Source: Rugalucina vietnamica (taxonomy: Eukaryota; Mollusca; Bivalvia; Lucinida; Lucinidae). From it: a stretch of 64,000 nt of DNA. The position numbers were made by a program, and so were the translations under genes. The notes under the pieces are model-generated. The model was not told where the DNA came from. It did not search any database and saw only the letters and a program-made list of their open reading frames with translations. Position 1 is the first letter of the stretch, and the number at the start of each line of letters is the position of its first letter. The stretch is from positions 29,287,621 through 29,351,620 of the forward strand of contig OZ024870.1 in NCBI GenBank assembly GCA_964017185.1, read 5' to 3'. Positions 12,070 to 23,907 of this stretch are shown here, piece by piece.

Positions 12070-12838
12070 TAGACAAAGGTTTGTCACTGAGATCTTGAAG
12101 TTTTTTTTTTTTTCAATCATGTTTGTTTTCAGTCTACATTTTATGTGATAACCTGATAACCAAGTGCTTGCAGAACTCAAACTTAAGAACACAAAGGAAA
12201 TATTCTTTTTCGTGCATTTTATCTTGATTCTTGTATGTAAGAAAAAATGCCTTGTTTGGAGTGTAATTGCTTTTTGGAGGACCTTGATTCTCCTTGAGGC
12301 TGCGTCCAATGTTGTCAGAGTTCAGTTTTCTCTGATCGCTGGACATGTTGCCTGACACTAGTGTTGTTCGATTATGGAATTTTCATAATCGATCATCGAA
12401 AAAATCAGATATGACTTTTCGGTCAATCATTAATTATAATTGAAATTGGAAAGGTTATAGTGCTCTTGATACCAAGACTTTAATAAGGAATTTGTTAGCT
12501 TGTTTGGTTTAGTTGCAGAAATATATATATATCTCTGAAAATACAAAGTTTTGTCACATTTAGCTTTAAATTTGTAATCTTGTCATGAAATGCTTATTAT
12601 AGGACAGGTGCAAGGGAAGATTTCAATGTCATTAACTGATACATGTATCAAAACTGTTTGGAAATGAACTCAGAAGCAGGCTAGATGTCATTTCCAACAT
12701 GACCCATATGACAAAAGCATTCTCGATCATAACAAACCAATGATTATCAATATAAATTGATCATTGTTACAACACTACCTGACACACCTAGTACATGTAT
12801 TTAGCTTTAGTCTAGATGCTTGATATTATAAAACTATA
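12070..12838. other. No gene recognised
   Basis: AT-rich sequence with short ORFs only; a (TA) run lies near 12522-12531. Confidence 0.4.
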
Positions 12839-12998
12839 TACCATATTTGTTCTAATTAGCGCACACTGTACTAAACTTTTAAAAATAACTTAAAATAGTG
12901 TTCCATCATTTAAGGCTATTTTTTTTTTACAACATTTTTTTAAACGACCAGGGTGTGCGCTTATATCAGCATGTGCACTAATGAGAAGTTATGGTATA
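12839..12998. mobile_element. MITE with TTCTAATTAGCGCACA ends, copy 1
   Basis: The left end ACCATATTTGTTCTAATTAG then CGCACAC is mirrored at the right by GTGTGCGCTTA and GTGCACTAATGAGAAGTTAT. It abuts the next copy through a shared GGTATACC. Confidence 0.65.
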
Positions 12999-14195
12999 CC
13001 ATATTCATTCTAATTAGCACACAGTGCGCTGAACTTTTAAAAAAAACTATAAGTTAAGGTAACAAAATATCATTCTAATTAGCGCACACTACCAACGAAA
13101 ATAACATATCAAAATGCTAAAATAACTATGTAAAATCTATCAATTTTGATGTCATTATGATTTAAATTTTCCAGTTGCTGCAAAATAGTTTCTGATCATT
13201 TAACGTTAAGTTTTAATGCGACAAATGAGGTATTGTTGTGTATAATTGGTGTAAAATACCATTATACTATTCGAGTAGTGTGCGCTTATGCACTTGTTTT
13301 TCGAGGGGGGATAGGACCCTTTTCTAAGATGTGTGATTGGTCTTTCTTAAAGTATGCGATTTGTGAAAAAGCAAACTTTAACTTTGTGATTTGTGACAGA
13401 GGTATTTTCTGTGATTTGTGAAACACAAATTTAAATACCTGTGATCTGTGATTTGTAAATTTTCAAGTCTGTGAATTGTGATTATCATCATTCCTTGTGA
13501 TTGTAAAACCAATGGTCTAAAAGTACATTAAATTGCATCCATGGACCTCCAGAATTATAAAATTTTCTCGGGGGAGATCCCTGAACCCCCCTTTCAACAA
13601 TAAGCATACCCCATCCCATATCCTTTGCAACTTGCCACTCATGAATTACTTTAACATTTGGTGGCCGACAGGTCTGGTGACTAACAGAAATAAAGCCATC
13701 ATGCATAGAATTACCATTTTCATTTGAGGTTTAAGACTATATTTTAAAGCTGTTAATATACTGACCAACACCAGAATAAAATACTGATGCATATCATATT
13801 AATTTATTAAAGTTTAAATAGAGGTCTTTGTTATACTTTATAGGCAGTTAGTAAAATGATTCCAATTTGCTCTGCACCATCGTGAAAAGGCAAGAGCCTC
13901 TACCATACATGTAATGTAAGGCTAAGGTATTCTTATTTTACAAGTAACTATAAAATAATGAAATAGAATGACACATTTCCTTGATACGATTAGTTATTTT
14001 AGCGACTGAGAAGTTATATGCTGTAAATCAGTCAAGATTTGTGAAGTCATTATTTGAAAACTCTGTGATTTGTGATTTTGTGTTTTAAATCTCTGTGATC
14101 TGTGACCAGACCCCCCTCCTGACCCCCCTCTTTTTCGGAAATGACCGGGGTGTGCGCTTATTGAAGCATGTGCACTAATTAGAACTCATACAGTA
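12996..14195. mobile_element. MITE with TTCTAATTAGCGCACA ends, copy 2, split by an insertion
   Basis: The left part (12996-13302) begins ACCATATTCATTCTAATTAG. The right part (14131-14195) ends GTGTGCGCTTATTGAAGCAT then GTGCACTAATTAGAACTCAT and ACAGTA. Removing 13303-14130 and one TTTTTC leaves a continuous copy similar to that at 15329-15663. Confidence 0.65.
13303..14130. mobile_element. Nested 828-bp element with GAGGGGGG ends and TTTTTC target duplication
   Basis: The left end GAGGGGGGATAGGACC and right end TCCTGACCCCCCTC are inverted repeats. The 6-bp TTTTTC occurs directly before (13297-13302) and after (14131-14136). Both subterminal regions consist of irregular tandem copies of CTGTGATTTGTGA (13331-13480 and 14035-14105). 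This is a clear nested insertion into the surrounding MITE. No transposase is encoded; the duplication length does not settle the superfamily. Confidence 0.75.
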
Positions 14196-14939
14196 TTTAT
14201 AAACATGCAGTAAGTTAATGAGCAGTTCAGTGGAATGCACTATCAAAACTCTGATTTGTTGTCAGGTAAACCTGATCTTTAAAGTTTACACTTATTTGTA
14301 TGAAAGATGTGTACGCAGGTTTTTCTCTTGTGTGTTATAACAGCTTTGTGTTGATTTGTGCTGTACTTTCATTTCCGCCTGGTGTATGGGCTGGGATTTT
14401 AAGTTTGACTGTACAATCATTGAATCTCTGTGCCTTCTGTTTTACTACAGACACACACTGAAGCTTTGTCTAATTGCATGGATGTACCAGCATCTTTAAT
14501 CCTTACTAGCAGTTTATCAGGCCTGAATTAAAAAATTGTTTGGTTGTCCTTTACCTACCCAACATTTTAACCTTGGGTAGGTAGGGAATTATTATATTAT
14601 ATTTTGCTTTCTGTAGAAAATAGAAAATTTACTTTCAACATTTTAGTCTAGAAAGCATATTACATGTAATATAGGCATGTATGAATTTTAAGTAATAGAA
14701 TTTCACAAAAAGGGTACAGATTTTCAGGAAAAACAAATATAATTATACTGGCATTTAAAAATTTAATAAAACACAAATCATGCTAATAAAAATACATTTC
14801 AGCCTTATGAAAACAAAAATATTTTCCTCAGCAAATGGCAATATAATTTTTTTGAGTAGGGGGGTAAACTGTGGGTGGACAAACAAAAAAAAATTCAGCC
14901 TCAGAATATGCACTGTAGTATTTGCCAGATAATTAATAT
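14196..14939. other. No gene recognised
   Basis: AT-rich. A small perfect-stem hairpin lies at 14553-14582 (CTACCCAA/TTGGGTAG). Confidence 0.4.
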
Positions 14940-15130
14940 ACAGTTGAACCTGCTGAATCAGCCACCTTTATAAGAGCTCCACCTGCATAAGAGAGCCAGT
15001 CTGAAACATTCCCAATCATTTTCACTATATTTTATCTCTGCATAAGACAGCCACCTCGACAAGACAACCAGCAGCCAGTAAAATCAATCCCAAAATGCTT
15101 ATAAATCTCTATAAGACAGCCACATCATAC
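14940..15130. repeat. CATAAGACAGCCACC short repeats
   Basis: At least four variants of ATAAGA-AGCCACC are spaced 30-60 bp apart, starting with CAGTTGAACCTGCTGAATCA. The pattern resembles the subterminal repeats of a DNA transposon end, but the partner end was not found. Confidence 0.45.
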
Positions 15131-15328
15131 TTGCCCAAAGTCAAATTTCCCATTTACAAGCTGTTAATTGTAGTTATTTCTAGATTCTAATAAAACCTTA
15201 AAGAAAAGGTAAAAAAAAAGGAGCCATATTCAGATATTTGCACCAGGCCTTTTCAAAAATTTTTGAAGCTTCAACGTGCCAGATTCAACAATCAACATCT
15301 GATATATGTCTTACATACCAATAGATAA

Positions 15329-15663
15329 TACAGTATTTGTTCTATTTAGCGCACAGTGTGATTAAAATTTTAACATTACTCAATGTTACAAAATATCATT
15401 CTAATGAGCGTACACTTCAAACAAAAACAAAATACTGGCTGAAATAACCATGTCCAATATCAATGATGATGTCATTTAAGTGTTCCAATTGTAAAGAATA
15501 TAGGGTTTTAACATTTAAGTTTAGGACTGAATGCTGCTAATGCAATATTTATGTGTGAAATATGTGTCAAATACAATGTACTAGTTTGCTTTTAGAAAAT
15601 GAGCAGAGTTTGTACTTATTTTAGCATGTCACTGTGTGCTAATTAGAACTATGTAATACAGTA
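15329..15663. mobile_element. MITE with TTCTAATTAGCGCACA ends, copy 3
   Basis: ACAGTATTTGTTCTATTTAG then CGCACA at the left, and GTGTGCTAATTAGAAC-ATACAGTA at the right. The internal AAAATATCATTCTAATGAGC block matches copy 2. 335 bp, uninterrupted. Confidence 0.7.
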
Positions 15664-15945
15664 TGTAAAAACACCCTGATAAGCAAAGTATTCACTTTTA
15701 AACATGAGTAAAGAATGTATGTACATGTGACATGTTGACATTGTATTATTGATATTCAATTTATAATTCCAGAAGTATTTGACTGCACCAGCCCCTACCC
15801 ACATATTGTATGATTTTACAAGTTACATGAGGAGTGATTTTACAAATTACATGACGGGTGGACAAAAATACAGTCTCAGAATCAAGATGTCGGTCCCAAA
15901 TAGTATCTACTGGTATGTAGTATTTTATTCTTATTTTTCTTTATT

Positions 15946-17393
15946 AGCTCAGCTGAGCCGAAGGCCAATAGGTGAGCTTATAGGATGGGTAGGCACCGGT
16001 TGTTCGTCCGTCATTAATAATAATATTAATATTAATAATCCAGGTCACATGACCAAGATGTCCACCATGCCCATATATGGTGAAAAAAACTTCAAAATCT
16101 TCTTCTCAGGAACTGGTGGACTAATTTCAATGAAACTTGGCATGAAGCATTGATGACTCAAGTGCTACAATGTTTTATATAAATCATGACCCTGTGATGA
16201 CCTTGACCTATTTTATGGCAAGATCAACATAGGTCGCCAGTACATTTGAATGGGGAAAACTGTTAAATGTCTTTTAAAGAGAAAATCTTGCAGGAAATGG
16301 GCTGTAGGACTGACTACCAATGATTCTGAAAAAAATATTGACTCCAGAGACTCATATGACCCCATCCCCAGGGCAATTACCATAATATTCAAAAATCTTC
16401 TCTGAAACCGCTTGACCAATCAAAGTGAAATTTTATATGAAGCATCTATAGGAAGAGGGAACCAATGTATATTTAAATAATGTCACATATAACCAAGTCA
16501 CATATAACCAAGATGGCCACCATGCCCATATATGGTAAAGACCCTTCAAAAATCTTCTCCAGAACCCATGAATTTATTTCAATGAAACTTAGCTTGAAGC
16601 ATCGGTGACTAAAGTACTACAATGTATACATAAATCATGACCCTGTGATGACCTTGACCTATTTTATGAAAAGGTCAACATAGGCCCCCTATGCATTTAA
16701 ATGGGGAAAACTATTAAAATGTCATTTAAAGAGAAAATCTTGCGGGAAATTGGCTACAGGACTGAACATCAATGATTCTGAAAAAAAAGACCCCAGGGAC
16801 TCATCTGCGCCCACTCCGGGGCAATATACATATATATTAGCATAATATTCAAAAACCTTGTCCTCTGAAACTGCTTGGCCAATCAAAGCCAAATTTTATA
16901 TGAAGCATCTATAGGAAGGGGGAACCAATGTGTATTTACATGTAAATAATCTAGCCTAGGTCACATGACCAAGATGGCCGGCATGCCCATATATGGTAAA
17001 AACCATCAAAAATCTCTTCTGGAACACATAGACTGATAATAATGAAACTAAGCATGAAGCATCGGTGACTCAAGTACTGCAATGTGTATATAAATCATGA
17101 CCCAGTGATGACCTTGGCCTATTTTAAGGCAAGGTCAACATAGGTCGCCAATGCAGTTGAAACTTGAATGTGGAAAATTGTTAAAATGTCATTTGAAGGG
17201 AATAGCTTTAAAAGAAATGGACAATTGGACAGAATTTTTATGATTCTGAAAATATAATTAACCCCATGGGTTCATCTGTCCCTGCCCTGGGGGCTATATA
17301 CATGTATATGACCATAATAATTAAAAGTCAAACAAATTTATTGGTATATCCAGATCTCAGGTGAGTGTTTACAGGACCATTGGTCCTCTGGTT
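15946..17393 (-). mobile_element. Rolling-circle-like (Helentron/HINE-type) element A
   Basis: One end is AGCTCAGCTGAGCCGAAGGCC and the other is CTCAGGTGAGTG-CCATTGGTCCTCTGG. Both boundaries lie at TT. The hairpin-forming end (GAGCCGAAGGC, imperfect here) and the subterminal CAG-TGAG repeat match element D. Inside are three units of about 480 bp, each with CATGACCAAGATG-CCACCATGCCCATA, GATGACCTTGACCTATTT and GGGGAAAACTGTTAAAATGT. There is no helicase/Rep ORF, so it is non-autonomous. The superfamily is inferred from structure; the strand follows the hairpin-as-3'-end convention. The 124-codon ORF at 15779-16153 is a chance ORF crossing its border. Confidence 0.6.
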
Positions 17394-17632
17394 TTATTTT
17401 GTAATATGTATAAAAATGGGCAAGGAAATGTGCATATGTTTTGCATTGATGGCCTATCTAGACGACACTGTGCAATTTGGACTCCCAATTATAATTTATT
17501 AAAAATGAACTAACACTGTAGGATATTTTATTTACTGGGTAAATGAGTGTTTATATACTCAAGTCTTATAATGCATTTTTTAGCTCGACTGCACGAAGTG
17601 CATAGAGCTATTGCAGTCACCCCGGTCGTCCA

Positions 17633-17698
17633 CGTTCCCGTTCCCGTTCCCGTGCGCGTTCCCGTGCGCGTTCCCGTGTGCGTGCGCGTGCGCGTCAC
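17633..17698. repeat. CGTTCC / CGTGCG hexamer run
   Basis: Six-base units CGTTCC grade into CGTGCG near the hairpin end of element B. The CGTGCGCGTGCGCG part is alternating purine-pyrimidine. Confidence 0.85.
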
Positions 17699-17711
17699 AC
17701 TTGCGTTAAAG

Positions 17712-18385
17712 TTTTCTAGAAGTCCATATCTTGACAACCACTCATCAGAAAGCATTCATACTTGGACCATAGATACCCTGTAGGGTTAGCTTTCATTCCA
17801 TGGCATCGGGCCCCTGGGTCCAGACCAGGGGGTGGGGCTGGAGGTTAAAATCTAGAACACCTTCAAAAATGGCAATTCTTATGTTAAAGTTTTCTAGAAG
17901 TCCATATCTTGACAACCACTCATCAGAAAGCATTGATACTTGGGCCATTGACACCCTGTAGGGTCGGCTTTCATTCCATGGCATCAGATTCCTGGGTCCA
18001 TGCCAGGGGGTGGGGCTAGAGATTAAAATCTAGAACACCATTAATAATAATGGCTTTTCTGTGATATAGTATTCTAGAAGTCTATATCTTGAAAACTTTT
18101 TATCAGAGGGCTTTCATACTCGGGCCATAGGTACCCTGTAGGGTTGAGTTTCATTTCATGGCATAGGGTCTCTCGGACCATGCCTGGGGGGTGGGGCTGG
18201 AGGTTAAAAACTAGAACACTGTAAAAAATAGATGTACTGCTATGTAACTTTTACAAGGAGTCCATATCTTGACAACAACTTATCATAAAGCATTCATACT
18301 TCATACACTTTAGGTTCCATGACATCGGACCTCTGGGTCGGAGTCAGGGGGGCGGGGCTAGAGGTCAAAATCTAGAACTCCCTGA
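17712..18385. repeat. About four tandem 170-bp units within element B
   Basis: Each unit has TTCTAGAAGTCCATATCTTG, a CTCATCAGAAAGCATTCATA block, CCCTGTAGGGTT, TTCATTCCATGGCATCGG, a GGGGGTGGGGCTGGAGGTTA block and AAATCTAGAACAC. The last unit is the most diverged. Confidence 0.8.
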
Positions 18386-18499
18386 ATTTTTTTTCTTTTT
18401 ATTTCTTAATAGAAACAACTTAGGAAGATGGTTGGTCGTTCATCTTTTGACTTTGTGACACTGACTTGTGTGTCATGACGGTAAGGGTCGGTTGACCTA

Positions 18500-19970
18500 C
18501 TTTCCATGGTTCAGTGATTTTGCCTTATATCTTGACACTCAATTAGTATATTTTCTTACTTCTTTCAGATTATGAGTGAGTATGACCAGGCCTTTGACCC
18601 CAATATACTTATAGGTCACTGTGACCTAATTTCACGGTTCAGTGATTTTGCCTTATATCTTGACACTCAATTAGTATATTTTCATACTTTTTTCAGATTA
18701 TGAGTGAGTATGACCAGACCTTTGACCCCAATATACTTATAGGTCACTGTGACCTACTTTCACGGTTCAGTGATATTGCCTTATATCTCGGTTCTCAAAT
18801 GGTTTATGAACAAACTTCTTTCAAAGTATGTTTGCGTATGACAAGACCTTTGACCCTGAATTAGTCCTAGGTCAATGTGACCTAATTTCACGGTTCAGTG
18901 ATTTTGCCTTATATCTTGACACTCAATTAGTATATTTTCATACTTTTTTCAGATTATGAGTGAGTATGACCAGACCTTTGACCCCAATATACTTATAGGT
19001 CACTGTGACCTAATTTCACGGTTCAGTGATTTTGCCTTATAACTCGGTACTCAAATGGTTTATGAACAAACTTCTTTCAAAGTATGCTTGCGTATGACAA
19101 GACCTTTGACCCTGAAGTAGTCTTAGGTCACTGTGACCTAGTTTCACGGTTCAGTGATTTTGCCTTACATCTTGACACTCAATTGGAATATTTTCAAACT
19201 TTTTTCAGATTATGAGTGATTATGACCAGACCTTTGACCCCAATATACTTATAGGTCACTATGACCTAATTTCATGGTTCAGTGACTTTGCCTTATATCT
19301 CGGCACTCAAGTAGTTTATGAACAAACTTCTTTGACACTATGTTTGCGTATGACAAGACCTTTGACCCTAAAGTAGTCCTAGGTCAATATGACCTTATTT
19401 CACGGTTCAGTGATTTTTCTTTATATCTCGGCACTCAATTGGTATATGAACATACTTCTTTCACGATATGTATGAGTATGACAAGACCTTTGACCGTAAA
19501 GTATTCCTGGGTCACTGTGACCTAATTTCATGGTTCAGTGATTTTGCCTTATATCTCGACACTCAGTTGGTATTTTTTCATACTTCTTTCTGATTATGAA
19601 TGAGTATGACCAGACCTTTAACCCAAACATACTTATAGGTCACTATGACCTAATTTCATGGTTCAGTGATTTTGCTTTATATCTCAACACTGAATGGGTA
19701 TATGATTATATTTCTTTCTCATTATGAGTAAGTATCACTAGACCTTTGAGGCTTTGACCCTGAAATACTTATAGGTCAGTGTGACCTTATTTCACGGTTC
19801 AGTGATTTTGCCTTGTGTCTTGGCACTGAGTTGGTATGTTAACACACTTCTTTCACAATATGAGTGAGACCTTTAAATCTTAGGTAGTTATAGTTAACTT
19901 TCATGGTTCAGTGATTTTGCCTTATCGCATCAAGGCAAAAAGATGTATGAGCATAATGCTTTGGGTTACC
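18500..19970. repeat. 128-bp minisatellite within element B
   Basis: Units contain CACGGTTCAGTGATTTTGCC, TTATATCTTGACACTCAATT, TATGAGTGAGTATGACCAGA, CCTTTGACCC and TAGGTCACTGTGACCTAATT. The period is exactly 128 bp for eight steps, then 136 bp. Two alternating unit types are visible (CAATATACTTATAGG and AGTAGTCCTAGG versions). Confidence 0.9.
18613..19787. promoter_or_regulatory. Array of ten AGGTCAnnnTGACCT (IR3, estrogen-response-element-like) sites
   Basis: Inverted half-sites AGGTCA and TGACCT with a 3-bp spacer start at 18613, 18741, 18869, 18997, 19125, 19253, 19381, 19509, 19637 and 19773. Nine are perfect to AGGTCAnnnTGACCT; the one at 19509 has GGGTCA. This is the consensus bound by steroid-type nuclear receptors such as estrogen receptor (established knowledge). 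That any receptor binds here is inference; the sites may be a by-product of repeat expansion. Confidence 0.6.
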
Positions 19971-20205
19971 GGTCGGGTTTGGCCTAATGTTTGACAAAGG
20001 TCAGAAGCAGTCGAGCACGCTGTCCTGCGACAGCTCTTATTTTCTTTATTCTATCTCTTGTTTGGCTATTGACAGTTTGAAGCATTACAAAGTATTTTCA
20101 TTTATCATGTTTAATCTGATCCTTTTAAACTGCATTTTGTCACTGATACCATTGTTCACCTTGTGAAGTTTAGATACAACTTACAGTAAGTTCAGTAATA
20201 CACCC

Positions 20206-20387
20206 AGGACCTCTTTATAACACACTTCTTTACAACATGGTTTTGGATATTGGACCCCAAACAGCTAGTTTGGAATATTTTTGCTATGTGTCTATACATT
20301 TTACTCTCGATATAACATGGATTGGATAGTAAACATGGAAATTGTGTTGGACCCCAACAATATGACAATAGTGTTATAAAGAGGTTG
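20206..20387. mobile_element. Short MITE with CCTCTTTATAACAC inverted ends
   Basis: GGACCTCTTTATAACAC at 20207-20223 is mirrored by GTGTTATAAAGAGGTT at 20371-20386. The element is about 180 bp and non-coding, and carries an internal inverted pair TTGGACCCCAA. Confidence 0.6.
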
Positions 20388-21114
20388 TGAAGTACTTTTA
20401 ATATTTTGTTTCATAATCACATTACATGCCCTTCTTTGCAACTTCTTGTTGTTTTCTTTACAGGACACAGCAGCTGTAAACACTCCCCTTAAATAACCAC
20501 CATAGCACAACAGTATAGTCTAAATGAATCGTATACATGGTATGTATAATTATAGAAATGGTCAAATATACGTACTGTATCCATCAGCAATTTATGAGTA
20601 GACAGTTATAGGAATGGCTGCTTTTTTGTAGAATTTTGAAACTGAATCCATCATTCTATTTTCCAACTTACATGAATTTATTTTTTACATATATTAACTA
20701 TATACTTTAAAGTCTAAATGTTTGAAATGTTTATAATGTTTGTAGCTTGTACATATGTTATTTATTTACAGTAAACATGACTACATTCAGCTTTACTTAC
20801 GAACTACAGATTTACAGGACAGTGTGCTAGTGATTATTTGGTTGTTAGGTAGGTTTTTAAAGACATCTTTTCTTTATATTAGTTAAGTGGCTGTCTTGTT
20901 AAGTAATTGTCTTATGATCTTTAGAAGTGATTATGGGGTCATCAAAATCTACAGATATGGGGCCATATGAAGGATAATTACATACTCAGTTGTATACATA
21001 CTGCTTCTACTGGCTAGAAAATTCATTTCTACAAGTGCAACAAATGCCAACAATTCAAATTGTGTCATAATGCGTTCGTTTTGTGATGATATGTTTAAAA
21101 TTGATAGATAAAAT
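20388..21114. other. No gene recognised
   Basis: AT-rich sequence without recognisable features. Confidence 0.4.
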
Positions 21115-21336
21115 GAGCCTCGTCAAGAGAAAACCAGACTTTTAACTCAAAAACAAAGGCACAGATCAGCTGTGCAGTCTTTGCACTGCTAATTAGCACC
21201 TTTGTTTTCACTGTACAGATATTTCAATTTGTTTTCTTCTTAAATCCAAAATTTAAAGCTTATAACATTTTTCTGTGACTGTACAGGTCGGTTTGTGTCA
21301 GAATTCCTGAAGATTGGTTTTCTCTCATCAAGACTC
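21115..21336. mobile_element. GAGCC-type MITE, copy 3 (diverged)
   Basis: GAGCCTCGTCAAGAGAAAACC at the left; GGTTTTCTCTCATCAAGACTC at the right. The central GATCAGCTGTGCAGTC block differs from copies 1 and 2 but matches copy 7 at 55341. Confidence 0.65.
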
Positions 21337-21829
21337 AAATATAAATCAGTTAAACATTCAAAAAGAGAAGATGGGCAGTATTGAACAAAATGGGATAGTG
21401 AACCTTTATCTATAAAGGTATTCTATAAGTTTGTGAGGTAAAATATATGCCAGTGTGTCGTGTTTGCTCTTTGTCATTTTCTTATAAACATGTATGAAAT
21501 TACATTTCAGGTTGAGTGCCAGACAGAATCTGCATCACTGGATTATTGCTGGACTGATATTATGGCACCACAAACATAATGTGAATTTTGGCTCCCTGGT
21601 TCTGAGGTTGTAAAACTTTTTTCATGCTCAACTCAGCTGAGTATAAAATTTATTAAAGTGCTTATAAATACTGAAATAATCAAAATAAATTGAAATTCCA
21701 GGTTAAGAATATCAAAACTTGTAATTTATCCTATTTATAAATGTTACAATACCATCAGTTGTTGGCAATTTAACATTTATGAGCAGAATAAATTTTAGTC
21801 TCATCTGATCTGAGCATGAAAAAGTTATG

Positions 21830-22135
21830 TAACTACTGGAGCCGGTTGACCGATTTCAACGAAACTTAGCATGAAGCATCGATGACTAAAGTCTAAAGTA
21901 CTTCCATGCATATATAAATCATGACCCTGAGATGACATTGACCTAATTTATGTCAAGGACAACTTAAGTTGCCTATGCATTTGAATGGGGAAAACTGTTA
22001 AAATGTCATTTAATGAAAAAAATGCAGGAAATGGGCAGTAAGTCTGAATATTAATGAATCCGAAAAAAAAAAAAAAAAAAAAAAACGAATAAAACCACAG
22101 GGGCTCATCTGCCCCCACCCTGGGGCAATATACAG
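21830..22135. mobile_element. Fragment of element A interior
   Basis: It contains CGATTTCAACGAAACTTAGC-ATGAAGCATCGATGACT, ATAAATCATGACCCTGAGATGA, GGGGAAAACTGTTAAAATGT and a TCTGCCCCCACCCTGGGGCA block, as in the 480-bp units of element A. A poly-A run (22061-22085) interrupts it. No hairpin end is present. Confidence 0.65.
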
Positions 22136-22959
22136 GTTCTCAAACAGATTTTGTTATTTCGTTAAATACATGATAGAAATATGCGCTGATTACATTTTTG
22201 ATTTTGCTCAATTTATTTATGAATAGTAACACACTAAAATGACAAGCATTATATCATAACTTCTGGGATACAAATATCATTTTAACATATTCACACACTT
22301 CAAGAAAGGTTGAACCTTTAACAGATAATATTGTTAAATTGACATATCACCCAGTACACTACACCTAATTTGGTATACCCTGTGTATAGTCAAGCTGATT
22401 GAAGCTTGAAATATTGCACCCTATTAGCCATAGTGCGCGGCACCATATTATACAATCAGTCAGCCTTTGATACATAATGATACATTTAATCGGCTGTGTT
22501 TACTAATAACACTGGTGGAACAGTTGCATGTAAATACTCGATCCCAAGGAAGCTGCTCGAAAAGGTACATGTACTTGCACACAAAATGGCGAAAAGACAG
22601 CCCAAACAATGTAAGGCAGTCTTGTAAGATGCAAGATTTCAAGCTTCGATAACCTTGACTGTAAATAGGGTAGACCAAATATTATCATAAGTTGTAGTCT
22701 ACTGGATGATCTGTCATTTTAATGGAATAATAAATTTTAGTTCATACTTCCCTGTAGTGTGAGAAAACAATGTTTAAGTTGATATTTGTGTCACAGAAGT
22801 TATACTATTTCGCTTTTCATCTTTAATGTGTTATCATCTATTTATAAATCGACAGAAATCTGAAAACACCCAAATAAAACTTGGCTGAGCTTCAAGTAAT
22901 GGTACTGCTATGCCATTACTTATGAGAAAATCTCTATGTATTAAACTTATGAAACGAAC
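22136..22959. other. No gene recognised
   Basis: AT-rich sequence. Overlapping 61-72-codon ORFs at 22460-22688 lie on opposite strands and have no recognisable content. Confidence 0.4.
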
Positions 22960-23200
22960 CTGTAAATGTGTATTACCATAATATTCAAACATCTTCTCTG
23001 AAACCTCTTGGCCAAACAATTTACAAAGCCAAATTTATATGAAGCATTTATAGGAAAGGACAATCAATGTGTATATAAAATCCAGGTCGCATGACCAAGA
23101 TGGCCACCATGCTCATATAATGCATTGAACCTACTATAGTTTTGAATAGTGACTGTACTTCCTGACTCTCACTGACAGGTGAGCCTTTGGACTACCTGTA
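22960..23200. mobile_element. Terminal fragment of element A family
   Basis: It has CCATAATATTCAAACATCTTCTC, ATGAAGCATTTATAGGAAAGG, GACCAAGATGGCCACCATGC and a degenerate end CTGACAGGTGAGCCTTTGGAC. It looks like an internally deleted copy. Confidence 0.55.
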
Positions 23201-23586
23201 TTCTTTAGCATTAACCTGCATCCTTATTCGTTCCCGTCAAAGTAAAAGTAGCTGTGCTACATGCATTTTAATAAGTAGGCGGTCACAAAAAGGCCTTGTT
23301 CTACAGAATTCACCAAAAATGAGTTCATGAATTCAAATAAAGTTGGATCCTAGGACAACCGGTTTCTTATGTTACATTTGTCAAGTTCGGATTTACATTC
23401 TACAGAAACGAATTGGTCATTTTTCTGACCACTCAGCCGTTAAAACGTATGTAGCATTTGTTCAGTATACAAGTCATATGCATGTTACAGTAAAATAAAA
23501 CATGAATTATATTATTTGTGCTGTTTTGCATTTTAACTCCAAAACTACTTCGGCCCCCATCTATTGGAGTTATGAGAAAGAAATAA

Positions 23587-23865
23587 TGTGCTTGTGCATT
23601 TAGGCAAAGCTGATAACTGACTGACCACCTGGCAACTAGTTAACCGCTTGGAAAATTTGAGCCTGTCATGGAGAAGTGGTATAGTCAAATTATCTATACA
23701 TACAAACTCTAATTATATATTGGCTCATTATATTGTAAAACTCAATTAGCATGTCCTAGCACCCACTCATGTGTACAGGTCTTATAAAATAGAGGCAGTG
23801 GTCCAACATGACAAAACTTGCTGACTTGGATGTAAAGCAACACGTTAAACAAAAGATTATTTTGA
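23587..23865 (+). mobile_element. SINE-like repeat R4, copy c
   Basis: The order is preserved: GTGCTTGTGCATTTAGGCAAA, GACTGACCACCTGGCAACTA, a TATTGGCTCA block, then AAACTTGCTGACTTGGATGTAA and ACGTTAAACAAAAG. More diverged than copies a and b. Confidence 0.5.
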
Positions 23866-23907
23866 CAAAATCATACTAGAAAACCAATCAAATATTCCCT
23901 ATATGTT

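Larger units (their letters stand above)
17582..20037 (-). mobile_element. Rolling-circle-like (Helentron/HINE-type) element B
   Basis: It begins AGCTCGACTGCACGAAGTGC after TT and ends GCAGTCGAGCACGCTGTCCT then GCGACAGCTC before TT. GCTCGACTGC at 17583-17592 and GCAGTCGAGC at 20007-20016 form a perfect subterminal inverted repeat; TGCACgaaGTGCA (17590-17602) is the terminal hairpin. The interior is a CG-rich hexamer run, then about four 170-bp units (17712-18385), then about a dozen 128-bp units (18500-19970). No protein is encoded. Helentron-associated elements are known for subterminal repeats, an end hairpin and internal minisatellites; the assignment is by that analogy. Confidence 0.6.

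Noticed and set aside
15779-16153. 124-codon ORF on the + strand
   Set aside because: It crosses the boundary of element A and runs into its non-coding repeat units.
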